A DNA stretch of 6,576 bases, from NCBI GenBank assembly GCA_022564385.1, contig JADFLN010000040.1, forward strand, positions 5,941-12,516, read 5' to 3'. The DNA is from Nitrososphaerota archaeon (GTDB taxonomy: Archaea > Thermoproteota > Nitrososphaeria > Nitrososphaerales > Nitrosopumilaceae). Under the pieces are notes generated by a model that saw only the letters and a list, made by a program, of their open reading frames with translations, was not told where the DNA came from and did no database searches. Positions within the stretch are counted from its first letter, which is position 1; every line of letters begins with the position of its first letter. The translations under genes and the position numbers were made by a program. This document shows positions 1 through 5,508 of this stretch, piece by piece.

Positions 1-201
1 ATACGCATGAGCGACAATCTTGATTGCAAAGTCTCTGTCAGTAACAATTCCTATAGGTGTGTTATTTTCCATAACAATAACTGCTCCAACCTTTGCATCT
101 TCCATCATTTTTGCAGCCCCATTTACTGTCATTGACGCATCTACAGAAATTACTGATTTAGTCATAACATCTGCAATAGTCATAGTTTTTGCATTACTCA
201 T
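1..201 (-). CDS. CBS-domain protein, N-terminal part (cut by window edge)
   Basis: The minus strand reads 67 codons from an ATG at 201 with no stop before the window edge, so only the N-terminal part is present. It begins MSNAKTMTIADVMTKSVISV and continues into a typical CBS motif: a hydrophobic strand near residues 38-44, then GIVTDRDFAIK from residue 51. CBS modules normally occur in pairs and bind adenosine-type ligands (AMP, ATP, SAM) or regulate an attached partner; the second module would lie beyond the edge. It closely resembles the complete CBS protein at 4015-4458 (GIVTERDFVIK at the same place). It is divergent from a usp gene at 318, with 116 nt between the start codons. No Shine-Dalgarno is visible upstream. 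It could be a stand-alone two-CBS protein or carry an extra C-terminal domain. Confidence 0.88.
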   Translation of the reverse strand, partial: MSNAKTMTIADVMTKSVISVDASMTVNGAAKMMEDAKVGAVIVMENNTPIGIVTDRDFAIKIVAHAY

Positions 202-247
202 TTTACAAATTTACTATACACGATTAGGTATTTGATAGTCTTCTAGA

Positions 248-277
248 ATATCAAAGTTGAAAATCAATCTAGATAAT
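248..277 (+). promoter_or_regulatory. Conserved upstream element of the first usp gene
   Basis: This 30-bp block contains a small dyad (TCAA-AG-TTGA), then TCAATC and AGATAAT. A block matching at 25 of 30 positions lies on the minus strand at 3973-3944 in front of the second usp gene. In both cases AGATAAT is followed by exactly 10 nt and then TTTAAA. This suggests a binding site for a transcription factor or a strong BRE/upstream element; the factor is unknown. It also lies in the shared upstream region of the divergent CBS gene (start at 201). Confidence 0.55.
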
Positions 278-287
278 CTTAATTGTC

Positions 288-294
288 TTTAAAT
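288..294 (+). promoter_or_regulatory. TATA-like box for the first usp gene
   Basis: TTTAAAT sits with its centre about 27 nt before the ATG at 318, where an archaeal TATA box would be expected for a leaderless or nearly leaderless transcript. The second usp gene has TTTAAAAT in the same position. The transcription start is inferred, not seen. Confidence 0.5.
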
Positions 295-317
295 TGAAAA
301 TTAGTGTATTTTTATTC

Positions 318-743
318 ATGAAAAACAAAATCAGGAAGATTCTTGTTCCTCTTGATGGTTCTTCTAATTCTTTTCGTGGCCTTGATACTGCAATTCAGAT
401 GGCAAGGCAATGTCATGCTACTATTACTGGTCTATATGTAGTAGGAATCACAAAGCCTAGAATTGATGAACCAATTACTTCACCAGAGAAAATTTTCTTG
501 AAATACGCACAAAAAATCATGAAAAAAGCCAAGTTAAAGGCAGCACAAAAAGGAATTTTATTTTTTGATAGAGTGTCTTATGGAGATGAGGAGAAAAGAA
601 TTGTTGATGTTGCTGAAAAGAAAAACTTTGATCTTATTGTAATTGGTTCAAGAGGAATGTGTGCTGCAAAAGAATTTTTCTTGGGCAGTACTTCAAACTA
701 TGTTGTGCACAAATCTAAAAAGCCTGTACTAATAGTAAAGTGA
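318..743 (+). CDS. Universal stress protein (UspA family), ATP-binding type
   Basis: A 141-aa single Usp domain, the usual length for the family. Strand 1 and its loop read KILVPLDGS (residues 7-15). The ATP-binding signature G-x2-G-x9-G-S is intact: G110, G113, G123, S124. The C-terminus KKPVLIVK is the family's last strand. Such proteins are cytoplasmic, usually dimers, and bind ATP or AMP during stress; the target here is unknown. The ATG at 318 is chosen over an upstream in-frame TTG at 294, because strand 1 then begins six residues in and the TATA-like box at 288-294 would overlap the longer form. An uncharacterised gene follows 4 nt after the stop, so the two are probably co-transcribed. 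The protein is clearly paralogous to the minus-strand Usp at 3471-3902. Confidence 0.93.
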   Translation: MKNKIRKILVPLDGSSNSFRGLDTAIQMARQCHATITGLYVVGITKPRIDEPITSPEKIFLKYAQKIMKKAKLKAAQKGILFFDRVSYGDEEKRIVDVAEKKNFDLIVIGSRGMCAAKEFFLGSTSNYVVHKSKKPVLIVK

Positions 744-747
744 TATA

Positions 748-1053
748 ATGGAATTAGAAAAAAAATCATTAGATCATTTGGAACAATTACTACAAAGAAC
801 TCAGGAATCTTTTGAAGGTTTATCTGCTAGATGGGATGATTTACAACCTAGACGAGAATTTGATGTAAACATCTCGGAGGATTTTCATCTTGGGTTTGTT
901 TTTGGAAAATTAGAAGATGATTTTGTTGGATGGTTCTATTCAGAACATGGTAGATCTATGACCGACCAAGAATACAAGCAGTTCTGGAAAAAATGTCGTG
1001 AACTTGTGAGAGATCTCCACAAAAAATATGATGTTTTCTATTTTCAAGAATGA
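748..1053 (+). CDS. Uncharacterised 101-aa protein co-transcribed with usp
   Basis: I do not recognise a family. The protein begins MELEKKSLDHLEQLLQRTQE, a stretch that would form an amphipathic or coiled-coil helix (about residues 1-28). A mixed section follows with alternating hydrophobic and acidic residues (DVNISEDFHLGFVFGK, about 39-54), then WFYSEHGRSMTDQEY and a second charged helix (about 72-95) ending in YDVFYFQE. It is rich in aromatic and acidic residues, with one cysteine (in KKCRELV), and has no signal peptide or membrane segment, so it is probably cytoplasmic. It starts 4 nt after the usp stop, which points to co-transcription and perhaps a shared role with that stress protein. 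Its last 10 nt overlap the 3' end of the convergent small cysteine-rich gene. Codon use looks like that of its neighbours. Confidence 0.8.
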   Translation: MELEKKSLDHLEQLLQRTQESFEGLSARWDDLQPRREFDVNISEDFHLGFVFGKLEDDFVGWFYSEHGRSMTDQEYKQFWKKCRELVRDLHKKYDVFYFQE

Positions 1054-1145
1054 TTTCCGAGTAAGCAGAAGATGCAGACATCATAGTAAATATTCCATAT
1101 TTTTCGATCACATCCACACTTGCAGGAGCATTTTTTGTTAATCAT
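1044..1145 (-). CDS. Small cysteine-rich, probably zinc-binding protein (33 aa)
   Basis: On the minus strand an ATG at 1145 opens a 33-codon frame ending in TGA at 1046-1044. It begins MINKKCSCKCGCDRK and ends with CIFCLLGNHS. Cysteines lie at 6, 8, 10, 12, 24 and 27 with a histidine at 32, a C-x-C-x-C-x-C ... C-x2-C-x4-H pattern that would suit zinc or another metal. Seven potential ligands in 33 residues are very unlikely in random AT-rich sequence. It starts only 14 nt after the Cdc48 stop on the same strand, so it is probably the last gene of that operon. From memory, small proteins with CxCxC plus CxxC patterns are common in this archaeal group, but I cannot name a family. Its role is unknown; protein or nucleic-acid contact is possible. 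Confidence 0.72.
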   Translation of the reverse strand: MINKKCSCKCGCDRKIWNIYYDVCIFCLLGNHS

Positions 1146-1159
1146 TTTGATATTTAGTT

Positions 1160-3277
1160 TTAATCCTGTTTTGTTTTCTTTACTTCATCTATAGAGTCTT
1201 CAAAATCTTTTTGAGTTATTTTGATTGATTTTACTGATTTTTCTTTGTTTTCAACAAATCTTTTAACTCCTTTAAGGGCTGCACGGTTGCAGACATCTTC
1301 AATCTCAGCTCCATTAAATCCGTCTGCTATTTTGACTATCTTTTCTAGATTGACCTCTTCTGCAAGTGGTTTACCTTTAGTATGAATCTTGAAAATCATT
1401 TCTATTCCAGCAGAATCTGGATTGGGAACTTCTATTATTCTATCAAATCTTCCAGGTCTAAGTAATGCAGGATCTACAATGTCCAATCTGTTTGTTGCAC
1501 CAATTATCAAAACGTTATTGAGCTCTTCTAGTCCGTCAATCTCAGTTAGAATTTGAGATACAACATTTTCTGTAACATGTGAATCAGACACACCACTACC
1601 TCTTCGTGGAACAAGTGCATCAATTTCATCAAAAAATATTATACAAGGTGCTACTTGACGAGCTTTTCTAAAAATCTCTCTTACTCCTTTTTCAGATTCA
1701 CCTACCCATTTTGAGAGTAATTCTGGACCCTTAATGCTAATAAAATTAGACTCTGTTGTTGTTGCAATTGCCTTTGCAATTAGTGTTTTTCCTGTTCCAG
1801 GGGGACCATAAAGTAACACGCCTTTTGGAGGTTTTATTTTAGCATATTCAAATGCCTCTTTGTGTTTTAATGGCCATTCTATTGCCTCACGCAATTCCTC
1901 CTTTAATTTGTCAAGACCTCCAACATCATCCCAACTAACATTTGGAATTTGAACTAAAACCTCTCTGAGTGCAGATGGTCTGACTTCCTTTAATGCATCC
2001 GAATAATCTTTTCTAGTAATTTTTATTTTTTGTAGTACCTCTTTTGAAATTTTTTCGTCTTGAAGGTTAATCTCTGGTAAAATTCTTCTAAGAGACCGCA
2101 TGGCTGCCTCTTTACAAAGTACTTCCAAGTCTGCACCAACAAATCCATGTGTGGTCTTTGAGATTTGTTTAAGATCTACATTTTTGTCTAGTGGCATTCC
2201 ACGTGTGTGAATGTTGAGAATTTCTAGTCTTCCAACATCATCTGGAATTCCGATTTCAATTTCTCGATCAAATCTCCCTGGTCTTCTCAAAGCAGGATCA
2301 ATAGAATCTGGTCTGTTAGTGGCTGCAATTACCACTACTTTACCTCTCCCTTTCATTCCATCCATTAATGTCAATAGTTGAGAAACTATTCTTTTTTCCA
2401 ACTCTCCTGAAACTTCTTCTCTTTTTGGCGCAATAGAATCAATTTCGTCAATGAAAATAATACTAGGTGCATTTTCTTCAGCTTGTGAGAAAATTTCTCG
2501 TAGTTTTTCCTCACTTTCTCCGTAATGCTTTGCCATAATTTCAGGACCACTAAACGAAGTAAAATGAGAATTTGTTTCACCTGCAACTGCCTTCGCTAAC
2601 AAAGTTTTTCCTGTTCCAGGGGGACCATAAAGTAATACACCTTTAGGGGATGATATTCCAATTTTTTCAAATAATTCAGGATGCCTCATTGGCAATTCAA
2701 CCATTTCACGTATCTTTTGAATTTCATTTTTCAATCCCCCCAAATCATCATAAGTTATCCGAGGTATGGATGGATCACCTAATTTTGTAACAACGCCTAA
2801 CTTGAATATCGTTTTATCTGTTACAAAAACTGGTTTAGATGGTTTTGTGCTAGTTACAACTAGTTGAATTTTACTTCCCATCTGAGTGTTGACAATAACT
2901 GTATCGCCTGTTGTAAAGACGTGTTCTTGATAAAGAGATGACATGTAATCCTGTAATCCTTCAGCATGGATTTTTTCAATAGGTGACAAAACAATTTGTT
3001 CAGCTGCAATTCCCTCAACTGGAGTAATAGAAAGATGTTCCCCTATACTTGCACCGATATTATATCTGGTAAGTCCATCTATACGAATTATTCCACTACC
3101 ATAGTCTTCTGGAAATCCAGACCATAATCTAACATGGGTTTTTTTCTTTGAAGATAATTCCAGAACCTGTCCAGAGCTCCAATTATTGTCTTCAATTATT
3201 TTTGGATCTAGAACAGCTACACCCTTACAGACATATGTTTGAGGAATTTCTTCTATTTTTAATTGAATTTCAGCCAT
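1160..3277 (-). CDS. cdc48: Cdc48/VCP-like AAA+ ATPase (archaeal VAT type)
   Basis: A 705-aa protein with the full archaeal Cdc48 layout: N-terminal double-psi barrel and second N subdomain (about 1-165), then two AAA modules. D1 has Walker A GPPGTGKT (218-225), Walker B IIFIDE (273-278), an aromatic pore loop (Y252 in HYGES) and arginine fingers in RRPGRFDR (331-338). D2 has Walker A (491-498), Walker B CIIFFDE (545-551), pore residue W524, sensor-1 N596 and RPGRFDR (607-613). It forms hexamers that use ATP to unfold or extract proteins for degradation or remodelling in the cytoplasm. All catalytic residues are present. The C-terminus (VKKTKQD) lacks the HbYX tail that docks on the 20S proteasome. 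The start at 3277 (MAEIQLKIEE) fits the N-domain; 22 more in-frame upstream codons overlap the small upstream gene in another frame and are rejected. A 41-aa gene lies 10 nt upstream and a 33-aa cysteine-rich gene 14 nt downstream. Confidence 0.96.
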   Translation of the reverse strand: MAEIQLKIEEIPQTYVCKGVAVLDPKIIEDNNWSSGQVLELSSKKKTHVRLWSGFPEDYGSGIIRIDGLTRYNIGASIGEHLSITPVEGIAAEQIVLSPIEKIHAEGLQDYMSSLYQEHVFTTGDTVIVNTQMGSKIQLVVTSTKPSKPVFVTDKTIFKLGVVTKLGDPSIPRITYDDLGGLKNEIQKIREMVELPMRHPELFEKIGISSPKGVLLYGPPGTGKTLLAKAVAGETNSHFTSFSGPEIMAKHYGESEEKLREIFSQAEENAPSIIFIDEIDSIAPKREEVSGELEKRIVSQLLTLMDGMKGRGKVVVIAATNRPDSIDPALRRPGRFDREIEIGIPDDVGRLEILNIHTRGMPLDKNVDLKQISKTTHGFVGADLEVLCKEAAMRSLRRILPEINLQDEKISKEVLQKIKITRKDYSDALKEVRPSALREVLVQIPNVSWDDVGGLDKLKEELREAIEWPLKHKEAFEYAKIKPPKGVLLYGPPGTGKTLIAKAIATTTESNFISIKGPELLSKWVGESEKGVREIFRKARQVAPCIIFFDEIDALVPRRGSGVSDSHVTENVVSQILTEIDGLEELNNVLIIGATNRLDIVDPALLRPGRFDRIIEVPNPDSAGIEMIFKIHTKGKPLAEEVNLEKIVKIADGFNGAEIEDVCNRAALKGVKRFVENKEKSVKSIKITQKDFEDSIDEVKKTKQD

Positions 3278-3287
3278 GTTTTGATAT

Positions 3288-3413
3288 CTAATCTTTTGAT
3301 TCCTCATATTTTTCATCTTGCTCATAACCTTCTTTGAGTTCAAGCTGATGATCTTCTTCCTTCATTTCCTCTTGTTCTAGTTTTTTCCATTTTTTTTCTG
3401 ATTCTTTAGACAT
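3288..3413 (-). CDS. Small acidic lysine/glutamate-rich protein (41 aa) ahead of cdc48
   Basis: The minus strand reads ATG at 3413 through TAG at 3290-3288, beginning MSKESEKKWKKLEQEEMKEE. The 41 residues hold 13 Glu, 3 Asp and 9 Lys, with no Arg or Cys, so the protein is soluble, acidic and probably a single helix or disordered. I recognise no family. The stop is 10 nt before the Cdc48 start. The only good TATA-like sequence lies about 25 nt before this ATG and none is obvious directly before cdc48, which suggests that this is the first gene of the cdc48 operon. It could be an adaptor or inhibitor of Cdc48, or simply a leader peptide; that is inference. The frame is short, so chance is possible, but the position and composition favour a real gene. 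Confidence 0.6.
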   Translation of the reverse strand: MSKESEKKWKKLEQEEMKEEDHQLELKEGYEQDEKYEESKD

Positions 3414-3435
3414 GAAATATTATACGTGACATACT

Positions 3436-3447
3436 ATATTATCTAAA
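3436..3447 (-). promoter_or_regulatory. TATA-like region for the 41-aa gene-cdc48 operon
   Basis: On the minus strand TTTAGATAATAT lies about 25-30 nt before the ATG at 3413, the expected place for a TATA box of a leaderless transcript. Just upstream (3471-3453) is a 19-bp block matching the dyad part of the usp element at 18 of 19 positions (compare 246-264). Confidence 0.4.
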
Positions 3448-3470
3448 TCACAATTTTCAAGTTTGATATT

Positions 3471-3902
3471 CTATTTTACAATTAAGACTGGTTTTTTAGA
3501 TTTGTGTAAAACATAGTTTGAAACACTGCCCAAGAAAATTTCCTTTACAGAACTTCTTCCACGAGCTCCAATCACAACCAAATCAATTCCATTTCTCTTG
3601 TTGTTTGCAAATTTTGCAATATCAAATCCAGGATCTCCTTCAAGTACTTTTCCAGCTAATTGAATTCCTTTTTTTGCGGCACGAACTTTTGCTTTGTTAA
3701 GGAATTTTTTTGCTGTAGTCATAGAATTGAAATCTAAGAGTGCTAAGGGATGGATTGTATATAATCCTGGAATAGCTTTTACGGTCAAAGCAGTAATTGT
3801 TCCATGAGACTGTCTTGCAATATGAATAGCCATATCTAAGCCACGAATTGAATTTTTTGAATCATCAAATGGGACCAAAATTTTCTTGGTTTTGATTTTC
3901 AT
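3471..3902 (-). CDS. Universal stress protein (UspA family), ATP-binding type
   Basis: A 143-aa single Usp domain. Strand 1 reads KKILVPFDDS (residues 6-15), with DDS where the first Usp has DGS. The ATP-binding signature is intact: G112, G115, then nine residues to G125 and S126. It ends KKPVLIVK exactly like the Usp at 318-743, and the helix after strand 1 (NSIRGLDMAIHIAR) matches NSFRGLDTAIQMAR there, so the two are clear paralogues. The ATG at 3902 is the natural start, just before strand 1. The gene is divergent from the two-CBS gene at 4015, with 112 nt between start codons, mirroring the CBS/usp pair at the left edge. The stop lies 57 nt before the start of the next minus-strand gene, which has its own promoter-like sequence. 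Confidence 0.94.
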   Translation of the reverse strand: MKIKTKKILVPFDDSKNSIRGLDMAIHIARQSHGTITALTVKAIPGLYTIHPLALLDFNSMTTAKKFLNKAKVRAAKKGIQLAGKVLEGDPGFDIAKFANNKRNGIDLVVIGARGRSSVKEIFLGSVSNYVLHKSKKPVLIVK

Positions 3903-3923
3903 GTTCTAAAGTAAGTGATTTTA

Positions 3924-3933
3924 TTATTTTAAA
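3924..3933 (-). promoter_or_regulatory. TATA-like box for the second usp gene
   Basis: On the minus strand TTTAAAATAA is centred about 27 nt before the ATG at 3902. It follows AGATAAT of the conserved element after exactly 10 nt, as in the first usp promoter. Confidence 0.5.
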
Positions 3934-3943
3934 GTATACAGCT

Positions 3944-3973
3944 ATTATCTTGATTGACTTTCAACCATGATAA
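3944..3973 (-). promoter_or_regulatory. Conserved upstream element of the second usp gene
   Basis: Read on the minus strand, this block matches 25 of 30 positions with 248-277: shared TATCA, GTTGAAA, TCAATC and AGATAAT in the same order and spacing. AGATAAT ends 41 nt before the start codon here and 40 nt before it in the first usp gene. The match covers only the promoter region in untranslated sequence, which favours a regulatory site. It lies between divergent usp and CBS genes and could serve both. Confidence 0.55.
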
Positions 3974-3984
3974 TTTATAATTTA
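3974..3984 (+). promoter_or_regulatory. TATA-like box for the CBS-cyclase operon
   Basis: TTTATAATTTA lies about 35 nt before the ATG at 4015. It would give a transcription start near 4000-4005 and a leader of roughly 10-15 nt. GTGGGG at 3994-3999 is too far from the ATG to be a convincing Shine-Dalgarno site. Confidence 0.4.
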
Positions 3985-4014
3985 TCTAATATAGTGGGGA
4001 AATAACAGTAGTTT

Positions 4015-4458
4015 ATGAATAGTACCTTCGTGAATCATATAATGAGCAAAAATGTGTCAACTGTTGATAAATCCACATCATTACAACAAACCGCACTGAG
4101 CATGAGAAAATCAAACATTGGCTGTGTCATTGTTACAGAAGACGCTAAACCCGTAGGAATTGTAACTGAAAGAGATTTTGTAATAAAAGTTGCTGCTGAA
4201 GGAAGACCATTATTTACTGATATTTATGAAGTAATGTCATCCCCATTAATTACAATTAATCCTGAAGAAACAGTTTGGGAAGCGGCAGAAATGATGAAAG
4301 AAAAAGGAATTCATAAACTCGCAGTTAAAAAAAATGAACAGATTGTTGGAATAGTGACCACTACAGACATTGTAAGAATTGCTAGTTTAGGCTCTGATTC
4401 TCAAATGCATAAAATTTGTGATGATATACTTTTGAGAATGAAAGATGAAACTCTATAA
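4015..4458 (+). CDS. Two-CBS-domain (Bateman module) regulatory protein
   Basis: A complete 147-aa protein made of two CBS motifs and little else. The first (about residues 5-60) has GCVIVTEDAKPVGIVTERDF; the second (about 70-125) has HKLAVKKNEQIVGIVTTTDI. Each pairs a hydrophobic strand with a GIVT-x2-D segment typical of nucleotide-binding Bateman modules, which sense AMP, ATP, ADP or SAM. There is no signal peptide or membrane segment, so it is cytoplasmic. The tail (about 126-147) is a charged helix. The stop overlaps the start of the membrane nucleotide cyclase gene by 14 nt in another frame, suggesting translational coupling. A role as nucleotide sensor for that cyclase is inferred. It is closely similar to the CBS protein at the left edge. 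The ATG at 4015 places the first CBS motif at the usual distance from the N-terminus. Confidence 0.93.
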   Translation: MNSTFVNHIMSKNVSTVDKSTSLQQTALSMRKSNIGCVIVTEDAKPVGIVTERDFVIKVAAEGRPLFTDIYEVMSSPLITINPEETVWEAAEMMKEKGIHKLAVKKNEQIVGIVTTTDIVRIASLGSDSQMHKICDDILLRMKDETL

Positions 4459-5470
4459 ACAAAGCACCCAACAATTATTCAATATGTTCAATTCAATTTT
4501 TTTCGGCTTGGAGAAAAAATTATTGGTATTAGTTTTATCTGCAACTATGATTTCCATACTAATTACTACCATTTTGTTCCTAAATTTTGACGACATACCA
4601 ATTTTTGAAATGCAAGAAAATATCATATGGATTGGCATAATACTGATGATTGGATTAAGTATCATAACGTATTTTCTCTCAAAACGTCTTTCTGGGCCAA
4701 TAACGAAGCTTAGTAATGCTGCCAATGAAATAGCACAAGGAAACTTTGGTATTAGAACCAACATAAAAACACGTGATGAAATTGGAAAGCTTTCTGAATC
4801 CTTTGATGAAATGGCAAAAAAACTTCAGGAGGCAAAAATAACAATTAAACACAAAGAAGAGGTCATAAAACAACAAGAAGATATTCTACTAAAATTTTCT
4901 GAACATGCCCAAAATGATTGTGTGGGTGTAATTGACATGAAAGATTCCACTAAAATTGCAGCTGAATTATCAGACGAAGATGTTACCAAATTATATGAGA
5001 TTTTTCTGAACTTTATGGCAAAAATTGTCCGTAAATATAATGCTGAAGTAATAAAGACCATTGGGGATGCTTTGTTGTTTAGATTTCCAAATGTTGAACC
5101 TAGTGACCCTACAGTAATGAAAAACATCTTAGAATGTTGTTTATCTGTGATTGAATCTAATGACAAACTAAAAGAAGAACTCAAAGCAGAAAATTTACCT
5201 GAATTAAATTACAAGGTTAGTTTAACATATGGTTCTGTAAATGTAGCTCAAAGCACTACTTCTAATGTTAGGGATATTTTTGGACCAACAGTAAATCGAT
5301 GCTTTAAAATCAATTCTCTTTGCCCAAAAAATAGCATAATAATTGGTGATAATATGTATGAAATTTTAAAGGATTTTCATGAATATGAGTTTGCGCAAGT
5401 ATTTGACTATGGAATGAAACAAAAATATGGCTATACAATTTTTGAAGTTAGAAGAAAAATCTTAGTATGA
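4445..5470 (+). CDS. Membrane HAMP-class III adenylate/guanylate cyclase
   Basis: A 341-aa protein in this order: two transmembrane helices (about 25-47 and 59-80) joined by a loop of only about 11 residues, a HAMP domain (about 80-132; SGPITKLSNAANEIAQGNFG), a charged coiled coil (about 125-150) and a class III cyclase domain (about 158-336). Visible catalytic residues are metal-binding D164 and D208 (44 apart, as in mycobacterial Rv1625c), substrate-binding K204 in KTIGD and D277 in DIFG, and N284. The transition-state arginine four residues after the Asn is lysine here (K288 in NRCFKI). The Lys/Asp pair favours ATP, so the product is probably cAMP. With hardly any external domain, the input is more likely membrane state or a cytoplasmic partner, perhaps the CBS protein whose gene overlaps by 14 nt. 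An alternative start is the ATG at 4484, which would drop 13 residues without touching a domain. Confidence 0.92.
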   Translation: MKLYKQSTQQLFNMFNSIFFGLEKKLLVLVLSATMISILITTILFLNFDDIPIFEMQENIIWIGIILMIGLSIITYFLSKRLSGPITKLSNAANEIAQGNFGIRTNIKTRDEIGKLSESFDEMAKKLQEAKITIKHKEEVIKQQEDILLKFSEHAQNDCVGVIDMKDSTKIAAELSDEDVTKLYEIFLNFMAKIVRKYNAEVIKTIGDALLFRFPNVEPSDPTVMKNILECCLSVIESNDKLKEELKAENLPELNYKVSLTYGSVNVAQSTTSNVRDIFGPTVNRCFKINSLCPKNSIIIGDNMYEILKDFHEYEFAQVFDYGMKQKYGYTIFEVRRKILV

Positions 5471-5483
5471 AAAAATTTTAGTA

Positions 5484-5508
5484 AATTACGCCTTTGAGCA
5501 AAGTAATT
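5484..5508. terminator. Possible bidirectional terminator hairpin
   Basis: Between two convergent genes lies an imperfect hairpin: AATTA pairs with TAATT, CTTT pairs with AAAG around a GAGC loop, with a 3-nt bulge (CGC) on one side. On the minus strand it is followed by a T6 run (5475-5470), and on the plus strand by TATTTT. Archaeal termination depends mainly on T-runs, so the stem may be incidental. Confidence 0.35.

Noticed and set aside
20..235. Plus-strand open frame of 71 codons with hydrophobic composition
   Set aside because: It lies antisense to the CBS gene, whose minus-strand reading gives a clear CBS motif; the hydrophobic look comes from the complement of that coding sequence.
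294..317. Upstream TTG start extending the first Usp by eight residues
   Set aside because: The ATG at 318 puts strand 1 at the usual place, and the extension begins on the TATA-like box.
1143..1151. Shared ATATCAAAA just before the start codons of cdc48 and the 33-aa gene
   Set aside because: Nine AT-rich bases matching twice is weak; it could be a translation signal but chance is adequate.
2386..2586. Minus-strand frame of 66 codons inside cdc48
   Set aside because: Shadow frame in the D1 coding region; low-complexity Leu/Lys/Arg protein with no motif.
3278..3343. 22-residue N-terminal extension of Cdc48
   Set aside because: It overlaps the 41-aa upstream gene in another frame, and the N-domain begins naturally at MAEIQLKIEE.
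3518..3700. Plus-strand frame of 60 codons opposite the second usp
   Set aside because: Antisense to a clear Usp gene; Gln/Leu/Phe-rich with no recognisable domain.
4453..5184. Three minus-strand frames opposite the cyclase gene
   Set aside because: All are antisense to the HAMP-cyclase, which has a continuous, motif-bearing frame.
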